Part shown: piece after piece, positions 1-5,880 of the stretch | Position numbering within the stretch: position 1 is the stretch's first letter | Layout of the letters: every line of letters starts with the position of its first letter | Assembly (NCBI GenBank): GCA_016200745.1 | Contig: JACQEF010000167.1 | Coordinates: 1-9,083 of the forward strand | Reading direction: 5' to 3' | DNA from: Chloroflexota bacterium | GTDB taxonomy: Bacteria; Chloroflexota; Limnocylindria; Limnocylindrales; CSP1-4 | Length of the DNA stretch: 9,083 nucleotides | Position numbers and translations under genes: made by a program | Notes under the pieces: generated by a model | What the model saw: only the letters and a program-made list of their open reading frames with translations | Database searches by the model: none | Told to the model about the DNA's origin: nothing

Positions 1-491
1 CCGGCATCAAGAAGGTGCTCGAGGCCCTTCGGCGCGACCATGACGTGGTCATCGTCGACTGCACCTCGTACTTCAACGACACGACCCTGGCCATCCTCGA
101 TTCAGCGGATGTGATCCTGACGATGCTCAGTCTCGAAATCACGAGCATCAAGAACATCCGGCTCTTCCTGGAGGTCACGGAGCAGCTCGGGTACGAGGCC
201 GGCAAGGTCCGCCTCGTGCTCAATCGAGCCGATTCGACGCTCGGGATCCGCGTTTCGGATGTCGAGCACTCGATCGGGCGTAAGGTGGACGAGACCATCG
301 TGAGCGACGGCCGGAGCGTGGTCTACGCGCTCAACCGTGGCGTCCCGTTCTTCCAATCGAATCGAGAGGCGCAGGTGTCCCAGGACGTCCTGCGGTTGGC
401 CCGGACAGTCATCGGCGAACGATCCAGCGTCGCCGCCGAGGACGACAGCCGGAAATCGGCACAGAAGAAGTCCCTCTTCGCATGGCGATGA
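1..491 (+). CDS. cpaE: CpaE/TadZ-type pilus assembly ATPase, C-terminal part (5' end cut by window)
   Basis: The reading frame is open from the window edge (first full codon at base 3) to TGA at 489-491, about 162 residues; GTG at 15 is internal and not the true start. The visible part is the second half of a MinD/ParA-like P-loop domain: a Walker-B-like strand DVVIVDC, then a helix, the strand DVILTML, and the segment VRLVLNRAD, which carries the Asn-Arg pair typical of base recognition in this superfamily. The end, NRGVPFFQSN then a basic tail closing in LFAWR, resembles CpaE/TadZ proteins of tad operons. In that family the protein sits at the cell pole or inner membrane and helps localise pilus assembly; the N-terminal receiver-like domain and Walker A lie outside the window. 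The residues after the Walker-B Asp are CTSYFND rather than the usual TPPG-like loop, so ATPase activity cannot be assumed. It precedes cpaF by 44 bases, which supports the assignment. Confidence 0.82.
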   Translation, partial: GIKKVLEALRRDHDVVIVDCTSYFNDTTLAILDSADVILTMLSLEITSIKNIRLFLEVTEQLGYEAGKVRLVLNRADSTLGIRVSDVEHSIGRKVDETIVSDGRSVVYALNRGVPFFQSNREAQVSQDVLRLARTVIGERSSVAAEDDSRKSAQKKSLFAWR

Positions 492-519
492 CGGCAGTGC
501 ATAGTGAGCCCCGCGGGGC

Positions 520-527
520 GGAAGGGG
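520..527 (+). promoter_or_regulatory. Ribosome binding site of cpaF
   Basis: GGAAGGGG lies 8 bases before the ATG at 536 and fixes that start. The 12-base palindrome GCCCCGCGGGGC directly before it (508-519) has no loop and is too short to call a terminator. Confidence 0.6.
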
Positions 528-535
528 TCTAGGCG

Positions 536-1942
536 ATGTCCCTCCTGAAGCGGATCGAGAGCGCTCGACCGGGATCTTCGGCGCCAGCGGCGCCCGGTGC
601 GCCGGGCAGCAACCTGCCGGCGATCCCGGGCGGACCGCCGAACGCGCCGGTCACGCCGCGGCTGACCAGCCAGGCGCCGGTGCGCGAGTCGTTCCGTGAC
701 GTCAAGTTCCGGATCCAGAACCGGGTCATCCAGGACCTGGACCCAAAGCTCGACCTGTCCAACCAGGTCGAGGTGCGGCGCCAGATCGAGGAGATCTTCG
801 GCAAGGTCATCGACGAGGAAGGCCTCGCCCTGACCCGCGCCGAGCGGGTCCGGATGCTGGAGCAGATCACCGACGAGATCATCGGTCTCGGCCCGCTCGA
901 GCCGCTCCTGCGCGACGAGTCGATCACCGAAGTCATGGTCAACGGCCCGCGCCAGGTCTACATCGAACGTTCCGGCAAGCTCGAGCTGACCAACGTCGTC
1001 TTCCAGAACGACGATCACGTCATGCGCATCATCGATCGGATCATCGCCCCGATCGGCCGGCGCGTCGACGAGTCGTCGCCGATGGTCGATGCCCGCCTGA
1101 CCGATGGTTCCCGCGTCAACGCCATCATCCCGCCCCTGTCATTGGTGGGGCCGGTCATCACCATCCGGAAGTTCTCGGCCTCGCCGTTCACGACCGACGA
1201 CCTGATCCGGTTCGGGACGGCCACGCCGGACATGTTCGAGTTCCTGCGCGCGTGCGTGGAGGCTCGCCTCAACGTCTTCGTGTCCGGCGGTACCGGCTCG
1301 GGCAAGACCACGACCCTCAACGTCCTCTCCTCGTTCATCCCGAACGACGAGCGGATCGTCACGATCGAGGACGCCGCGGAGCTCCAGCTTCGGCAGGAGC
1401 ACGTGGTCACCCTCGAGTCCCGCCCGCCGAACATCGAGGGCAAGGGCGCCATCCCGATCCGCGAACTCGTGCGGAACGCGCTGCGGATGCGGCCCGACCG
1501 GATCATCGTGGGGGAGTGTCGTTCCGGCGAGGCGCTGGACATGCTCCAGGCCATGAACACGGGCCACGACGGCTCGATGTCCACGGGCCACGCCAACAGC
1601 CCGCGCGACATGCTGTCCCGACTCGAGACCATGGTCCTGATGGCCGGCGTCGACCTGCCGCTGCGCGCCATCCGCGAACAGGTGGCCTCGGCCGTGGACC
1701 TGATCGTCCACCAGTCGCGGCTCAAGGACGGGACCCGGCGGATCACGAACATCACCGAGGTCCAGGGCATGGAAGGCGACGTCATCGTCATGCAGGACGT
1801 CTTCGTCTTCGAGCAGACCGGCGTGGTCGAGGGCAAGATCCAGGGCAAGCTCAAGCCGACCGGGATCCGGCCCAAGTTCGTCGAGAAGTTCGAGGTGCAG
1901 GGCATCAACCTGCCGCCCGGCCTGTTCGGCTTCACCTACTAG
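536..1942 (+). CDS. cpaF: CpaF/TadA family type II/IV secretion ATPase of the tad pilus
   Basis: This 468-residue hexameric ATPase powers Flp/Tad pilus extension at the cytoplasmic face of the inner membrane. Residues 13-45 form a Pro/Ala/Gly-rich flexible linker. An N-terminal domain follows, including the family segment IIGLGPLEPLLRD and EVMVNGP. The catalytic domain has Walker A GGTGSGKT at 251-258, an acidic stretch VTIEDAAELQL (Asp-box region), Walker B RIIVGECR at 322-329, and then the hallmark EALDMLQAMNTGHDGSMSTG followed by HANSPRD, containing the His-box. Length and motif order are those of a complete CpaF. The start ATG is supported by a good upstream Shine-Dalgarno. It lies between cpaE and tadB, 22 bases before tadB, so it is part of the pilus operon. 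All catalytic motifs look intact. PilT/PilB or VirB11 paralogues are less likely because of the neighbours and the MNTGHDGS signature. Confidence 0.96.
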   Translation: MSLLKRIESARPGSSAPAAPGAPGSNLPAIPGGPPNAPVTPRLTSQAPVRESFRDVKFRIQNRVIQDLDPKLDLSNQVEVRRQIEEIFGKVIDEEGLALTRAERVRMLEQITDEIIGLGPLEPLLRDESITEVMVNGPRQVYIERSGKLELTNVVFQNDDHVMRIIDRIIAPIGRRVDESSPMVDARLTDGSRVNAIIPPLSLVGPVITIRKFSASPFTTDDLIRFGTATPDMFEFLRACVEARLNVFVSGGTGSGKTTTLNVLSSFIPNDERIVTIEDAAELQLRQEHVVTLESRPPNIEGKGAIPIRELVRNALRMRPDRIIVGECRSGEALDMLQAMNTGHDGSMSTGHANSPRDMLSRLETMVLMAGVDLPLRAIREQVASAVDLIVHQSRLKDGTRRITNITEVQGMEGDVIVMQDVFVFEQTGVVEGKIQGKLKPTGIRPKFVEKFEVQGINLPPGLFGFTY

Positions 1943-1951
1943 GGCTTGGAA

Positions 1952-1959
1952 GAGGAGGG
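1952..1959 (+). promoter_or_regulatory. Ribosome binding site deciding the GTG start of tadB
   Basis: GAGGAGGG, a near-perfect Shine-Dalgarno, sits 5 bases before GTG at 1965. This supports the non-ATG start for the next gene. Confidence 0.7.
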
Positions 1960-1964
1960 CCCTC

Positions 1965-2984
1965 GTGAATCCGACGATCCTCGCGACGGCCGGCGTCGCC
2001 GCATTGGCGATCCTGGTGATCGCCATCGGCATCGCGATGTCCGGCCGGTCGAGCATCTCCGATCGTTTGGAGCGCTATGCGGCCACGGCCAAGCCGCAGG
2101 ACGTGGCCAAGGCGGCTGCCGGCGGACAGGGCGGCGTGGCCGACCTGATCGCGCAGAGCCAGGCGCTGACCGCGATCAACAAGGCCGTCGAGAACCGTGA
2201 CTTCTGGGCGAACACCGCCCGTGACATCGCCCGGGCCGACCTGCACCTGCGACCCACCGAGTTCCTCGCGATCTGGGCGGGTTCCACGGTCGGCGTCCCG
2301 CTGATCATGGTCTTCCTGTCGGCGTTCCTGCCGGCGCTGCGCAACCCGCTCCTGCTGCTCATCGGCGTGGTCATCGGGTTCATGCTGCCGAGGTTCTGGC
2401 TGGGACGGCGAAAGAACGGCCGGCTTGGGGCGTTCAACAAGCAGCTGCCGGACACGATCACCCTGATCGCCAACGCGCTGCGAGCCGGCTCGTCGTTCCT
2501 CCAGGCGATCGAGCTGGTGGTCCGCGAGACGCGACCGCCGATCTCCATCGAGTTCGCGCGGGTCATCCGCGAGGTCAACCTCGGGCTCCCGTTCGAGCAG
2601 GCGCTCGAGAACATGGTGCGGCGCGTTCGATCCGACGACCTCGAGTTGATGGCCACGGCCATCGCGATCCAGCACCAGGTCGGCGGCAACCTCGCCGAGA
2701 TCCTCGATTCGATCGCCTACACGATCCGCGAGCGGATCCGGATCAAGGGCGAAATCCGGACGCTGACCGCGCAGCAGCGACTGTCCGGGTACGTCGTGGC
2801 GGGTCTGCCGATCGGCCTCGCGTCGTTCCTGTTCGTCGCCGCGCCCGGGTTCATGGATCCGATGTTCGACGACCGGGCGAGCCTGATCGGCCTGCCAGCC
2901 GGCGTCATCATCCTGGCAATCGGCGGCTTCATGATGTTCCTCGGCTTCCTCGCCATCCGGCGCATCGTCGATATCGAGGTCTGA
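1965..2984 (+). CDS. tadB: TadB, inner-membrane platform protein of the tad pilus (T2SSF domain)
   Basis: This 339-residue protein is one of the two GspF-like platform proteins that couple the CpaF motor to pilin polymerisation. Hydrophobic segments lie at about residues 5-25, 101-122, 127-146, 276-294 and 308-331. Between the third and fourth is the cytoplasmic type II secretion F domain (about 161-290), which opens LPDTITLIANALRAGSSFLQ and includes the family-like stretch LGLPFEQALENMVRRV and AIAIQHQVGGNLAEILD. The C-terminal half with QRLSGYVVAGLPIG is typical of TadB. GTG was chosen as start because a strong Shine-Dalgarno lies 5 bases upstream and the first membrane helix begins right after it. 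It is 22 bases downstream of cpaF and 5 bases upstream of tadC, implying co-translation. The TadB versus TadC choice rests on gene order and the absence of the TadC-type C-terminal tail. Confidence 0.93.
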   Translation: MNPTILATAGVAALAILVIAIGIAMSGRSSISDRLERYAATAKPQDVAKAAAGGQGGVADLIAQSQALTAINKAVENRDFWANTARDIARADLHLRPTEFLAIWAGSTVGVPLIMVFLSAFLPALRNPLLLLIGVVIGFMLPRFWLGRRKNGRLGAFNKQLPDTITLIANALRAGSSFLQAIELVVRETRPPISIEFARVIREVNLGLPFEQALENMVRRVRSDDLELMATAIAIQHQVGGNLAEILDSIAYTIRERIRIKGEIRTLTAQQRLSGYVVAGLPIGLASFLFVAAPGFMDPMFDDRASLIGLPAGVIILAIGGFMMFLGFLAIRRIVDIEV

Positions 2985-2989
2985 GCCCG

Positions 2990-3922
2990 ATGCCAATCCC
3001 TGTGCTACTGGTCGCCGCCCTCGCTGCAGGCGCGGTCCTGTTCATCGTGTTCGCCCTCACGACCAGTGCGCCCGTGGATCCGGTCCAGGCGCGCTTGACG
3101 CAGCTGGGCTCCATGCAGGCCAAGAACCTCGAGGAACTCGAGCTCCAGGCGCCGTTCGTCGAGCGGACCCTGCGCCCACTGGCCAAGCGGCTGTCGGGCA
3201 GCGTCTCCCGGGTGACGAGCTCGAGCTTCAGCGAGCGGACCGAGAAGAGGCTGGCGCTCGCAGGGAACCCGGGCGACATGCGCGTCGCCGACTGGCTGGG
3301 GATCAAGGCGATCGGCACGATCGTCGGCGCGATCCTGTTCTTCCTCCTGTTCGTCGTCGTCGGGGTGCTCGGGTTCCCGTTCCTGATCGGCGTGCTGCTG
3401 TCCGGCGTCGGGGCCCTGTTCGGCTACACCGTTCCCGAGTTCTGGCTGGGCGGTCGTGTCCGCAAGCGCCAGCATGCGATCCTGCTCATGATCCCGGACG
3501 CCCTCGACCTGCTGACGATCTCGGTGCGAGCCGGCCTCGGCTTCGACTCGGCGCTCGGCAAGGTGGTCGAGAAGCTGCCCGGTCCGCTGTCCGACGAGTT
3601 CCGCCGGGCGCTGGCCGAGGTCCGCGTCGGCAAGCAGCGCCGCGAGGCGCTCCGCGATATCGTCGCCCGGACCGAGGTGGCGCCGCTGACCAACTTCATC
3701 GGCGCGATCATCCAGGCTGAGCAGCTCGGTGTGTCGATCTCGAAGGTGCTGCAGGTGCAGTCCGAGCAGCTCCGCATCGAGCGCCGGCAACGCGCCGAGG
3801 AGCAGGCCGCCAAGGCGCCGATCAAGATGCTGTTTCCGCTCGTCGGCTGCATCTTCCCGTCGCTGTTCATCGTGATCCTGGGGCCGGCGATCATCCTCAT
3901 CATGATCAACCTCAACGTCTAG
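2990..3922 (+). CDS. tadC: TadC, second inner-membrane platform protein of the tad pilus (T2SSF domain)
   Basis: This 310-residue partner of TadB in the pilus assembly platform has an N-terminal membrane helix at about 4-23, a paired hydrophobic region at about 107-147 ending in the motif YTVPEFWLGGRVRKR, and a T2SSF domain at about 168-295 beginning IPDALDLLTISVRAGLGFDS. The C-terminus, KAPIKMLFPLVGCIFPSLF followed by a hydrophobic tail with ILGPA, is a recognisable TadC ending. The ATG starts 5 bases after the tadB stop with only a weak GAGGT 9 bases upstream, so translation is probably coupled to tadB. The gene appears complete for the family. TadB and TadC share about the same fold and probably arose by duplication; this is family knowledge and was not tested here. 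Confidence 0.94.
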   Translation: MPIPVLLVAALAAGAVLFIVFALTTSAPVDPVQARLTQLGSMQAKNLEELELQAPFVERTLRPLAKRLSGSVSRVTSSSFSERTEKRLALAGNPGDMRVADWLGIKAIGTIVGAILFFLLFVVVGVLGFPFLIGVLLSGVGALFGYTVPEFWLGGRVRKRQHAILLMIPDALDLLTISVRAGLGFDSALGKVVEKLPGPLSDEFRRALAEVRVGKQRREALRDIVARTEVAPLTNFIGAIIQAEQLGVSISKVLQVQSEQLRIERRQRAEEQAAKAPIKMLFPLVGCIFPSLFIVILGPAIILIMINLNV

Positions 3923-3929
3923 ACGACGC

Positions 3930-4325
3930 TTGCGGGCTCGCAACCTGACTCGGGAGACCGACCTCGGCACGCACCTCGATTCGGCCGGCGGCCTGTGGGG
4001 TCGCTTCATGGGCCTGATGGGTCGCGCGTCGCTGGCGCCGGGGGCCGGGCTCTGGCTGCCGGGCACCAACGGCATCCACATGATGTTCATGCGATTCCCG
4101 ATCGACGCGGTGTTCCTCGCGCGACCTGGTGACGCAGCGGGCGGTGGTCCCGGCGCGGGCGCACAGCGGGTGGTCTCGGTCCACCGCGGACTCCGGGCGT
4201 GGACCGGGCTCGTCCCGCTCGTCCGGGGCGCGTACGGCGTCCTCGAGCTGCCGGTCGGCACCATCGAGCGGACGGGGACGGCGGTCGGTGACCTGGTCGT
4301 CCTGGAGGAAGTGCCCGCGGGGTAG
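3930..4325 (+). CDS. DUF192 family protein
   Basis: This is a 131-residue protein of the DUF192 family, whose molecular role is not established. The N-terminal NLTRETDLGTHLDSAGGLWG and then RFMGLMGR, the central TNGIHMMFMRFPIDAVFL, and the C-terminal GVLELPVGTIERTGTAVGD match the conserved blocks in the expected order. The TTG start at 3930 is forced: an in-frame stop lies at 3903-3905 and no other start codon falls between it and the conserved N-terminus. There is no clear Shine-Dalgarno, but tadC ends only 7 bases upstream, so translational coupling is likely. A Gly/Ala-rich insertion at about residues 66-79 looks like a surface loop. No obvious signal peptide is present, although some family members are exported. 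Small DUF192 genes next to tad clusters are familiar in several phyla, so a link to pilus function is plausible but unproven. Confidence 0.86.
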   Translation: MRARNLTRETDLGTHLDSAGGLWGRFMGLMGRASLAPGAGLWLPGTNGIHMMFMRFPIDAVFLARPGDAAGGGPGAGAQRVVSVHRGLRAWTGLVPLVRGAYGVLELPVGTIERTGTAVGDLVVLEEVPAG

Positions 4326-4352
4326 GGCGGCTTGCGGCGGGTCGGGCCGCCC
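4325..4352 (+). terminator. Possible weak terminator hairpin after the tad/DUF192 operon
   Basis: GGGCGGC (4325-4331) can pair with GCCGCCC (4346-4352) around a 14-base loop. It begins at the last base of the DUF192 stop codon. No T-run follows, and such stems arise by chance in GC-rich DNA, so it may equally be neutral. Confidence 0.3.
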
Positions 4353-4399
4353 CCGTCCCGGATACGTCCCGGTGAAGCGTTTCGCGACACCATGGCGCC

Positions 4400-5092
4400 A
4401 TGCAGCTCTCTCGAGCCCTCGGCGGCGCGATCTCCGCCGCGGCGTCCCACGCGCTCGATCTCGCGCTCCCGGCCCGATGCTCCGGGTGCGGTCGCGAGGG
4501 CGAACCGCTGTGCCGTTCCTGCGCCCGGGCGCTGGATGCCCGCCTCGAGCTGCCGGGTGGCGTGCCGATCGGCATGCCGGCGGAGCTCCCGGCCCCGCTG
4601 CTCCAGCTCGAATGGTGTGCGCCGTTCGCCGGGCCGGTCCGGGCCGCCCTTCACGACCTGAAGTACCGAGGCGAGCGCCGGCTGGCGCGACCGCTGGGCC
4701 TCGCCGTGGCTCGGCGATGGGGACGCGTCGGCGTGGGCGCGTCGGTCGTCGTCCCGGTTCCCGTCCACGCCGAACGCGAGCGTCGCCGAGGCTACGACCA
4801 GGCCGCGCTGATCGCCGAGGTTGCCGCGACGGCCCTGGGGATCCCGCAGCGCCGCGCGCTCGAGCGCGAACGGGCGACGACCGCCCAGTTCAGGCTCGGA
4901 CGAGCGGACCGGGCGGCAAACGTCGCGGGTGCCTTCCGGGTACGCCCGGCCGGTGGTCAGGTGGCCGGGCATTGGGTCCTCCTGGTCGACGATGTCGTCA
5001 CGACCGGTGCGACACTCGCCGCCTGCGCCACGGTCCTCGTGCACGCTGGCGCGATCGGCGTCTCGGCGATCACCGTGGCGCGCGAGCGGTGA
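4400..5092 (+). CDS. comF: ComF family protein (zinc-ribbon plus phosphoribosyltransferase fold)
   Basis: This 230-residue protein matches ComF, which is needed for DNA uptake or processing in naturally competent bacteria but is also widespread outside them. The N-terminus has a double-zinc-knuckle pattern with Cys27, Cys30, Cys38 and Cys41 (CSGCGREGEPLCRSC). The middle carries the family markers LKYRGERRLARPLG, VPVPVHAERERRRGYDQA and ERATTAQFRLGRADRAANV. Near the end is the PRPP-binding motif VLLVDDVVTTGAT at 193-205. All parts are present and length is normal. The ATG at 4400 has no Shine-Dalgarno and lies in a 12-base palindrome CATGGCGCCATG (4391-4402) with an out-of-frame ATG at 4392. 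It sits 74 bases after the DUF192 gene, so it may be read from the tad transcript or have its own promoter. The competence role here is inference. Confidence 0.92.
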   Translation: MQLSRALGGAISAAASHALDLALPARCSGCGREGEPLCRSCARALDARLELPGGVPIGMPAELPAPLLQLEWCAPFAGPVRAALHDLKYRGERRLARPLGLAVARRWGRVGVGASVVVPVPVHAERERRRGYDQAALIAEVAATALGIPQRRALERERATTAQFRLGRADRAANVAGAFRVRPAGGQVAGHWVLLVDDVVTTGATLAACATVLVHAGAIGVSAITVARER

Positions 5093-5102
5093 CCGCTCGC
5101 GC
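5080..5102 (+). terminator. Strong inverted repeat spanning the comF stop codon (terminator-like)
   Basis: Two perfect 11-base arms (5080-5090 and 5092-5102) flank a single central base. As RNA this gives a 10-bp GC-rich stem whose loop is the TGA stop codon of comF (5090-5092). No T-run follows, so intrinsic termination is uncertain. Its place between comF and hpf, just before a putative hpf promoter, makes a unit boundary likely. Confidence 0.45.
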
Positions 5103-5161
5103 ACGCTCGGCCGGGGCGCGGGCGAAGGCATTCCTCCAACGGCCCGGGCACCCCGCGCGTC

Positions 5162-5167
5162 TATACT
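5162..5167 (+). promoter_or_regulatory. Putative -10 element of hpf
   Basis: TATACT is one mismatch from the TATAAT consensus and stands out in GC-rich surroundings, 34 bases before the hpf start codon. The -35 region at 16-18 bases upstream shows no good TTGACA match. A transcript would begin near 5174 and carry a leader of about 28 bases with the Shine-Dalgarno. This is a candidate only. Confidence 0.4.
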
Positions 5168-5191
5168 GACGATCCGAGGACCGGCGATCGA

Positions 5192-5198
5192 GAGGTGA
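5192..5198 (+). promoter_or_regulatory. Ribosome binding site deciding the GTG start of hpf
   Basis: GAGGTGA matches the anti-Shine-Dalgarno complement and ends 3 bases before GTG at 5202. It supports that start over later in-frame codons. Confidence 0.6.
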
Positions 5199-5201
5199 CG
5201 C

Positions 5202-5795
5202 GTGAAGACGATCGTCAAGGGCAAGAACGTCGAAGTCCCCGAGCGGGTAAGAGCGTACGCGGAGCGCAAGCTCCAGCGGATCGAGCGCATTCTCGATGAC
5301 CGCTCCGACGCGGTGCTGGAGCTCTCGAACGAGCAGCATCGCAGCGCCGCCGACGCGCACATCGCCGAGGTCACCCTGAGCATCGACGGACAGATGCTCC
5401 ACACCCGCGCGGCGGGCATCAGCTACCAGGCTGCGATCGACGAGGTGCTCGACAAGGTCGAGCGGCGCGCCGTCGACCACCGCGAGAAGCCACGCCTCCG
5501 GGCGCGGCCCGAGGAGGAGAAGCAGATCCTCCGCCGGATCGCGGACGGCACGGCCGCGCCGGTCAGCGAACGCCGGATCGTGAAGACGAAGCGGTTCGCC
5601 ATCGAGCCGATGTTCGAAGAGGACGCGGTCAGCGCCATGGAGGAGCTCGGTCACGAGTTCTTCGTCTTCGTCAGCGCCGAGACCGAGCAGGTCGCGATCC
5701 TCTACAAGCGCGACGACGGCGACTACGGCCTGATCGAGCCGGTGATCGGCGGCAACTACACCAAGGGCAAGAGCCACCCGAACGGCCGACGCTGA
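5202..5795 (+). CDS. hpf: Long-form ribosome hibernation promoting factor (HPF/RaiA family)
   Basis: This 197-residue protein binds the 30S subunit near the decoding centre and, in its long form, dimerises 70S ribosomes into inactive 100S particles in stationary phase or stress. Residues 1-98 are the S30AE domain: KGKNVEVPERVRAYAERKL, then VTLSIDGQMLHTRA and SYQAAIDEVLDKVERR. A basic/acidic linker (about 99-122) follows. The C-terminal dimerisation domain (about 124-182) has RRIVKTKRFAIEPMFEEDAV, FFVFVSAETEQVAILYKR and YGLIEPVI. Both domains are present, so it is the long form common outside gammaproteobacteria. The N-terminus MKTIVKGKN fits a first beta strand, confirming the GTG start. It lies 109 bases after comF, with its own candidate -10 box and a hairpin upstream, so stress-controlled separate transcription is plausible. 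In many Gram-positive and related genomes comF and hpf are adjacent. Confidence 0.95.
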   Translation: MKTIVKGKNVEVPERVRAYAERKLQRIERILDDRSDAVLELSNEQHRSAADAHIAEVTLSIDGQMLHTRAAGISYQAAIDEVLDKVERRAVDHREKPRLRARPEEEKQILRRIADGTAAPVSERRIVKTKRFAIEPMFEEDAVSAMEELGHEFFVFVSAETEQVAILYKRDDGDYGLIEPVIGGNYTKGKSHPNGRR

Positions 5796-5856
5796 CCGGG
5801 CGCCGCCATCACTCGTGGCTCGGGGTACGGGCTTCAGGCCGGCTCGTCACCTCGCA

Positions 5857-5870
5857 GCGGCGCGCGCCGC
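5857..5870. repeat. 14-base perfect palindrome between hpf and nfo
   Basis: GCGGCGCGCGCCGC is fully self-complementary and would fold as a 5-bp stem with a 4-base loop. It ends 8 bases before the upstream nfo ATG. It could act as a hairpin ending hpf transcription or as a binding site, but the GC-only composition makes chance occurrence fairly likely. Confidence 0.3.
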
Positions 5871-5874
5871 CGAC

Positions 5875-5880
5875 TAGCAT
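5875..5880 (+). promoter_or_regulatory. Possible -10 element for a leaderless nfo transcript
   Basis: TAGCAT fits the TANNNT pattern and lies 7 bases before the second candidate start codon, ATG at 5888. A transcript starting there would be nearly or fully leaderless, which would explain why neither start has a Shine-Dalgarno. No good -35 element is visible. Weak evidence. Confidence 0.25.

Noticed and set aside
508..519. Palindrome GCCCCGCGGGGC between cpaE and cpaF, considered as a terminator
   Set aside because: It has no room for a loop, no T-run, and lies directly against the cpaF ribosome binding site within an evident operon.
4391..4402. Palindrome CATGGCGCCATG at the comF start, considered as an operator
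   Set aside because: Twelve GC-rich bases holding two ATGs can arise by chance; no second copy was found in the window.
4129..5169. + strand open frame of about 346 codons overlapping DUF192 and comF
   Set aside because: It is out of frame with both genes, extremely Arg/Gly/Pro-rich, and has no motifs.
3005..5419. Long - strand open frame of about 800 codons across tadC, DUF192, comF and hpf
   Set aside because: It runs antisense through four well-supported genes, and its translation is Arg/Pro/Asp-rich with no recognisable domain, a common result of GC-rich codon bias.
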